Positions 60,428 to 64,000 of a DNA stretch of 64,000 nucleotides are shown here, piece by piece; positions within the stretch are counted from its first letter, which is position 1, and every line of letters starts with the position of its first letter. Below the pieces are notes generated by a model. It was not told the DNA's origin, searched no databases, and saw nothing but the letters and a program-made list of their open reading frames with translations. The stretch is from Erwinia psidii (GTDB lineage: Bacteria > Pseudomonadota > Gammaproteobacteria > Enterobacterales > Enterobacteriaceae), in contig NZ_RHHM01000005.1 in assembly GCF_003846135.1 (NCBI RefSeq), positions 124,001 to 188,000 on the forward strand, written 5' to 3'. The position numbers and the translations under genes were made by a program.

Positions 60428-61444
60428 ATGAAAATTAAAAGCTACGCTGCGATGCAACCCGGCCAGACGCTTGAACTGTATGAATATGACGCAGCAGAGC
60501 TGGCCGCAGAAGAGGTTGAGGTCGAAGTCGAGTATTGCGGCGTCTGCCATTCAGACTTATCAATGATTGACAATGAGTGGGGGATCTCCCGATATCCTGT
60601 CATTGCCGGACACGAGGTAATTGGCCGTGTTGCTGCCTTAGGTGCCGCAGCAAAAAACAAGGGATTATCGGTTGGACAACGCGTTGGCATTGGCTGGATG
60701 GCAAAAAGTTGTCAGCATTGTGATCCTTGCATCAATGGTGAACAGGTTAACTGCAAAAACGGCAGTATTCCAACCATCCTTAATGGTGGTGGCTTTGCTG
60801 AAAAATTACGTGCCGACTGGCAGTGGGTGATACCTCTGCCGGAAAAACTGGATGCTGCCACTGCGGGACCGCTGCTGTGTGGTGGTATTACCGTCTTCAA
60901 ACCCCTGCTGATGAGTAACATCACTGCAACCAGTCGCGTCGGGGTAATCGGTATTGGTGGACTTGGCCACATTGCGATTAAAATTCTGCACGCGATGGGG
61001 GCAGAAGTCGTTGCTTTCAGTTCCACACCAGACAAAAAGCAGTCCATTCTTGAGATGGGAGCCGATGAGGTTGTAAACAGCCGCGATGCAAAAGCACTGA
61101 AAAAACAGGCAGGGCGCTTTGATCTAATCCTCAGCACCGTAGCGGTGGATCTGGACTGGAAACCTTATTTTGATGCGTTGGCACCGGCCGGTAAATTTCA
61201 CACCGTCGGCGCAGTAATGAAGCCATTCCAGGTATCTGCATTTGACCTGATTATGGGTGACAAGGCGATAACAGGTTCTTCTACCGGTTCACCGGGTCAG
61301 TTGCGTAACCTGTTGAAACTCGCATCCCGCGCGGATATTGCACCGCAGGTGGAATATTTTCCTATGTCTGAAATCAATGATGCACTGAAACACGTCCGGG
61401 CAGGTAAAGCCAGTTATCGTGTGGTGCTGAAAGCAGATTTCTGA
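60428..61444 (+). CDS. ahr: NADPH-dependent aldehyde reductase Ahr (YjgB)
   Basis: Zinc-dependent medium-chain alcohol dehydrogenase, 338 residues, matching E. coli Ahr/YjgB (339). Catalytic zinc ligands are Cys40 (CGVCHSDLS), His62 (AGHEVIG) and Cys151 (GPLLCGGIT); four structural-zinc Cys lie in [16 protein letters not shown]; the nucleotide motif is GIGGLG (about 176-181). Family members reduce a broad range of aldehydes with NADPH. AGGTAAAGG precedes the ATG. Monocistronic. Confidence 0.93.
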   Translation: MKIKSYAAMQPGQTLELYEYDAAELAAEEVEVEVEYCGVCHSDLSMIDNEWGISRYPVIAGHEVIGRVAALGAAAKNKGLSVGQRVGIGWMAKSCQHCDPCINGEQVNCKNGSIPTILNGGGFAEKLRADWQWVIPLPEKLDAATAGPLLCGGITVFKPLLMSNITATSRVGVIGIGGLGHIAIKILHAMGAEVVAFSSTPDKKQSILEMGADEVVNSRDAKALKKQAGRFDLILSTVAVDLDWKPYFDALAPAGKFHTVGAVMKPFQVSAFDLIMGDKAITGSSTGSPGQLRNLLKLASRADIAPQVEYFPMSEINDALKHVRAGKASYRVVLKADF

Positions 61445-62068
61445 AGGCGATCTGTAGATTAACCAGGCACCCCGGCCAGACAAAGGCAGGGGTGTACTGA
61501 CAGAGCGAGATATGCAGATAAACGCGATATCGAACCCGGTCTCTTTATTTCGGCCCGGGTCGTACGTTCTACAGCAAACGGGGGGAATTAATGAGCCTGG
61601 AATGAAAAAATAATTATTTTATCAATGAAGGCAGGTTAATATTTATAAAAAAAGATGATATCAATTACAGACTGCTTATTAAACATTTTAATAAAAGCAA
61701 TAAACTAATTGCCTGTATATTCTATGCTGTGGATAACATTTCCAGCACACGTCCGTACTCAGAAGGAATAGTGCTCCACTTTTGAGCAGGAAAAGGGATT
61801 ATTCCATCACCGTTGCCCGGCACCTGGTACAGGGCCTTTGATGCGCGGCCAGGCAGAAGCTGCTGTAGGTCAACGTCAGATACAGCCATTCAGGACGCCG
61901 CAATCACATTATTATGAAAGACTGCACACTAGCTATTTATAAAAGTGCCTGCCTGCATCTCGTTTATCTCCTCAAAAAAGGACGAAAAGTGTTTTTTGCA
62001 AGATTATCACCTGCCGAAATGATATTTATAACCTTACAAACCGGGTCGTCCTACGGGAACACCTTGCT
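61445..62068. other. Intergenic region between ahr and the IS256 relic
   Basis: Contains an inverted repeat CACCCC/GGGGTG (61468-61494) after ahr without a T-run. Very AT-rich at 61600-61700. No gene recognised. Confidence 0.45.
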
Positions 62069-62260
62069 TTAATTAATAGCGGCGCGGATCACACTGTTTA
62101 GCGAATCGAGAGCATTTGTGGTGTGGATGGCTTTGCGGATATCGGGCGGATAACCGAAGAATGTATTGAGGTTTTCCCGGTGCACACGCCAGCTTTTGCT
62201 GATTTGCGGGTACTTATCGTCCCAGACTCCCGCGAAGGTATCCTAACGCTACTAACGCCA
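62069..62260 (-). mobile_element. IS256-family transposase remnant
   Basis: Minus-strand fragment of a Mutator-type transposase C-terminal region: DTFAGVWDDKYPQISKSW, then HRENLNTFFGYPPDIRKA and IHTTNALDSLNSVIRAAI before a stop at 62069-62071. A one-base insertion separates an upstream piece (QALMALVAL) into another frame. No inverted repeats or full transposase found. Not functional. Confidence 0.82.
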
Positions 62261-62472
62261 TCAGCGCTTGCCCGTCTGATACACCGCCTTCTGCCCACTG
62301 CCTACGGCTTTATCCCCAGTAATTCGGGCATGTTTGTATTTACGACCCAGTGAAGTTTTTTATGAAGATAAAAATAGCCGTCTCAACGAGCGTATTCAGT
62401 ACATCCTGGTGTTTCGGCCCCAATATTTATCGGTCGCGCGCTGGCTTTTATTGCCGAATTTCAGCCAGGCTG

Positions 62473-63291
62473 TTACCTGCTTTCCGACGACAGGGCTTCC
62501 AGATTATCGCGAAAAGCGGTAACAGCAATCGCTCGGTTATCAGCCAGATAACGGTCTTTTGCCGCAGGTGCCGAGCTTTGTACTGCAATCAATTGCCAGG
62601 CATTATCCACTTTCATCAACAGGGGAGAGCCGCTGTCGCCGGGCAGGGTATCACATTGGTGTGAAAGAACGCCTTTCTGTGCCCAGCCGGTGACGGTACA
62701 GTCACTGTGCGAATAGAGTGTATCAAGATGGTCAAGGGGATAGCCCGCCTGAGTCACTTTACTTGCCGCATTTTTCAGGGCAACGGTCAGGGCGTTGCGG
62801 TCGCCGGTGAAGAGTGGCAGAGGAACAATACCTGAGGGCGGGTTGCGCAAAATAATCAGCCCGTAATCATAGGGAGCGGCAGAGGCCGGTACGATCCAAC
62901 CATCACCATCCGCTTTAAGTTTTTTACCCAGCTCAGGATCGACACGGCTTTCAATATCATGGATCTCATAGCGCCATCCCCCCTGTCCGTTGGAAATAAA
63001 ACGCAAAGCCACCGCTTTGTCGAGTTTACCCGGCGGGGCAAACAGACAGTGGCCGGCGGTGAGCGCCAGATGCGGTGAGATCAGCGTGGCGGTACAGAGA
63101 TTACCGCTGGTCGTTTCGAGTTGACCAATAGCTTCCCAGGGTTGCGTAGTGGTCGCGGTGATCGGCTTGCGATCGTCCTTACCAAAGAAAAGGGTCTTGA
63201 CTTCAGCCGGGTCGGGGCCTTCATTATCATCAGCATGGAGTTGAAACGGAAGGGCTATACAGCCGATTAGAAAAAAAGCAGTCAGGCGCAT
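62473..63291 (-). CDS. ydgD: Trypsin-like serine protease YdgD
   Basis: A 272-residue S1-family protease, same size as E. coli YdgD (273). Signal peptide cleaved after about residue 20 (LHADDNEG). Catalytic triad His81 (TAGHC), Asp142 (YDYGLI) and Ser220 (GDSGSP). Predicted periplasmic; substrate unknown. It is adjacent to ydgU and asr as in E. coli, but on the same strand with its own spacing of about 110 bases, so it may be transcribed from asr or separately. Confidence 0.93.
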   Translation of the reverse strand: MRLTAFFLIGCIALPFQLHADDNEGPDPAEVKTLFFGKDDRKPITATTTQPWEAIGQLETTSGNLCTATLISPHLALTAGHCLFAPPGKLDKAVALRFISNGQGGWRYEIHDIESRVDPELGKKLKADGDGWIVPASAAPYDYGLIILRNPPSGIVPLPLFTGDRNALTVALKNAASKVTQAGYPLDHLDTLYSHSDCTVTGWAQKGVLSHQCDTLPGDSGSPLLMKVDNAWQLIAVQSSAPAAKDRYLADNRAIAVTAFRDNLEALSSESR

Positions 63292-63403
63292 GTCTCACTC
63301 TGCATGGAGAAATATCAGAAATTCCGCAACCAGCGGTGGCAGTAACTATAGTAGCTTAGCAGGAAAAAGGGAGCTTGATTTGGAATGTTAATAATCCATC
63401 AGA

Positions 63404-63487
63404 TTAAAGATAAAAGCTGGCAGCGACAATACCGCAAACGATCATTAATCCCAGGATAATTTCGAATAAATAGCGACGCACCATCAT
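63404..63487 (-). CDS. ydgU: YdgU micro membrane protein (27 residues)
   Basis: Frame starting at tandem ATGs with GGAG six bases upstream. The product begins MMVRRYLFEI and has one hydrophobic helix ending ASFYL, paralleling E. coli YdgU, a 27-residue inner-membrane protein encoded between asr and ydgD. Position and the similar RRYLFE / RYRFEF start and FYL end support the call. Function unknown. It lies below the usual size threshold for gene finders. Confidence 0.78.
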   Translation of the reverse strand: MMVRRYLFEIILGLMIVCGIVAASFYL

Positions 63488-63503
63488 CCGATACTCCAGA
63501 AAG

Positions 63504-63528
63504 AAACACCCGGCATAACCGGGTGTTT
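63504..63528 (-). terminator. Terminator after asr
   Basis: AAACACCCGG, 5-base loop, CCGGGTGTTT followed on the minus strand by TTTCTTTC. It separates asr from ydgU. Confidence 0.8.
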
Positions 63529-63569
63529 ACGTTGTCAGTATGAATGGAAGAGTCCTTCCACTTCATTAA

Positions 63570-63896
63570 TTACGCTTTAGGTGCAGCGGCTTTCTTAGCT
63601 ACTTTCTTATGGTGAACTTTTTTAGCAGCCTGTGCTTTCTGCGCTACTTTCTTGTGGTGCTTTTTAGCAGCCTGTGCTTTCTGAGCAGCCGCTTTTTTAG
63701 CAACTTTTTTGTGATGCTTTTTAGCTGGTGCCGCTTTAGCTGGTGCTGCAGTTGTTGAAGCAGCAGCAGGTGCAGCCGTTGTTGCAGAAGCAGCCGGTGC
63801 CGCAGAAGCAGCTGGAGCAGAAGTGGTTTCAGCAGCGAAAGCAACTGAAGACAGACCCATAGCAGTGGCTACAACCAGAGCAAATAATTTTTTCAT
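63570..63896 (-). CDS. asr: Acid-shock protein Asr
   Basis: A 108-residue periplasmic acid-shock protein. Signal peptide cleaved after about residue 21 (SSVAFA before AETTSA). An Ala/Thr/Pro-rich segment (about 22-58) is followed by repeats of the type [11 protein letters not shown], giving an extremely basic protein rich in Ala, Lys and His. E. coli Asr is a disordered chaperone-like protein that protects periplasmic proteins at low pH. An RstA-like box lies upstream. Confidence 0.95.
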   Translation of the reverse strand: MKKLFALVVATAMGLSSVAFAAETTSAPAASAAPAASATTAAPAAASTTAAPAKAAPAKKHHKKVAKKAAAQKAQAAKKHHKKVAQKAQAAKKVHHKKVAKKAAAPKA

Positions 63897-63948
63897 TGCA
63901 AAACCCTCAACGTTTATTTCATATGTCAGCCCACTGCGGGGCCGGTGA

Positions 63949-63962
63949 AGTAACTATATGTG
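63949..63962 (-). promoter_or_regulatory. RstA-like operator upstream of asr
   Basis: Minus-strand CACATATAGTTACT matches the RstA box TACATNTNGTTACA at all but the first and last fixed bases. It lies about 53-66 bases before asr. In E. coli RstA activates asr under acid stress. Confidence 0.65.
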
Positions 63963-64000
63963 ATGGCCGCAACGGTGTCCGTGAGTGATTGGTATCGGCG

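Overview
The window reads as chromosome of an Enterobacterales bacterium, most likely Erwiniaceae (Erwinia or Pantoea type). Long blocks keep the Escherichia coli gene order with close protein similarity: ptrR/sad, rnb, sapABCDF, pspF/pspABCD, ycjX-ycjF-tyrR, mpaA, mppA, zntB-fnrS-ttcA-dbpA and asr-ydgU-ydgD. Between the blocks sit genes that E. coli K-12 lacks at these places: a Tat-exported carbonic anhydrase, a tailspike-like beta-helix protein, an NRPS remnant, dat-ddc, pqaA and srfABC. Genus is inferred from gene content only.

Layout. 1-8.6 kb: carbonic anhydrase, ptrR divergent from sad, a beta-helix depolymerase-like gene, yqjH with a PadR regulator. 8.8-15.2 kb: osmB, an isolated araD-type epimerase, rnb, a YdeP-type molybdoenzyme, and a divergent cluster of three micro-genes behind its own promoter. 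15.5-23.6 kb: a decayed NRPS, a CMD-domain gene and the sap operon. 23.6-34 kb: a RyhB-type small RNA under a Fur box, the psp regulon with its sigma-54 promoter, ycjXF, tyrR, a damaged mpaA, mppA and a small lipoprotein. 34-38.7 kb: a beta-glucoside system in which bglG (+) and bglF-bglB (-) converge, each behind its own antiterminator RNA and terminator. 38.8-39.6 kb: a 9-bp tandem repeat and an IS6-type remnant. 39.6-45.5 kb: zntB, the FnrS RNA behind an FNR box, a proline-rich micro-gene, ttcA, dbpA, pqaA. 45.9-50.5 kb: ddc, dat and an anion transporter. 51.8-58.6 kb: the srfABC operon. 59-64 kb: a soluble double-PAS chemoreceptor with a sigma-28 promoter, ahr, an IS256-type remnant, ydgD, ydgU and asr with an RstA-like box.

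Functional threads. Envelope stress and peptide handling dominate the middle (psp, ycjXF, sap, mppA, broken mpaA). Two global small RNAs are recognisable: an iron-responsive RyhB-type RNA and the anaerobic FnrS. The regulator PtrR, reported in E. coli to control both sad and fnrS, is encoded in the same window. srfABC pairs an actin/Hsp70-like ATPase with a P-loop GTPase-like protein and a membrane-anchored protein of unknown biochemical role; it is the least understood complete system here. Other notable observations are the micro-gene cluster, the doubly damaged mpaA, and a PadR regulator lacking the metal-binding head of its E. coli relative.
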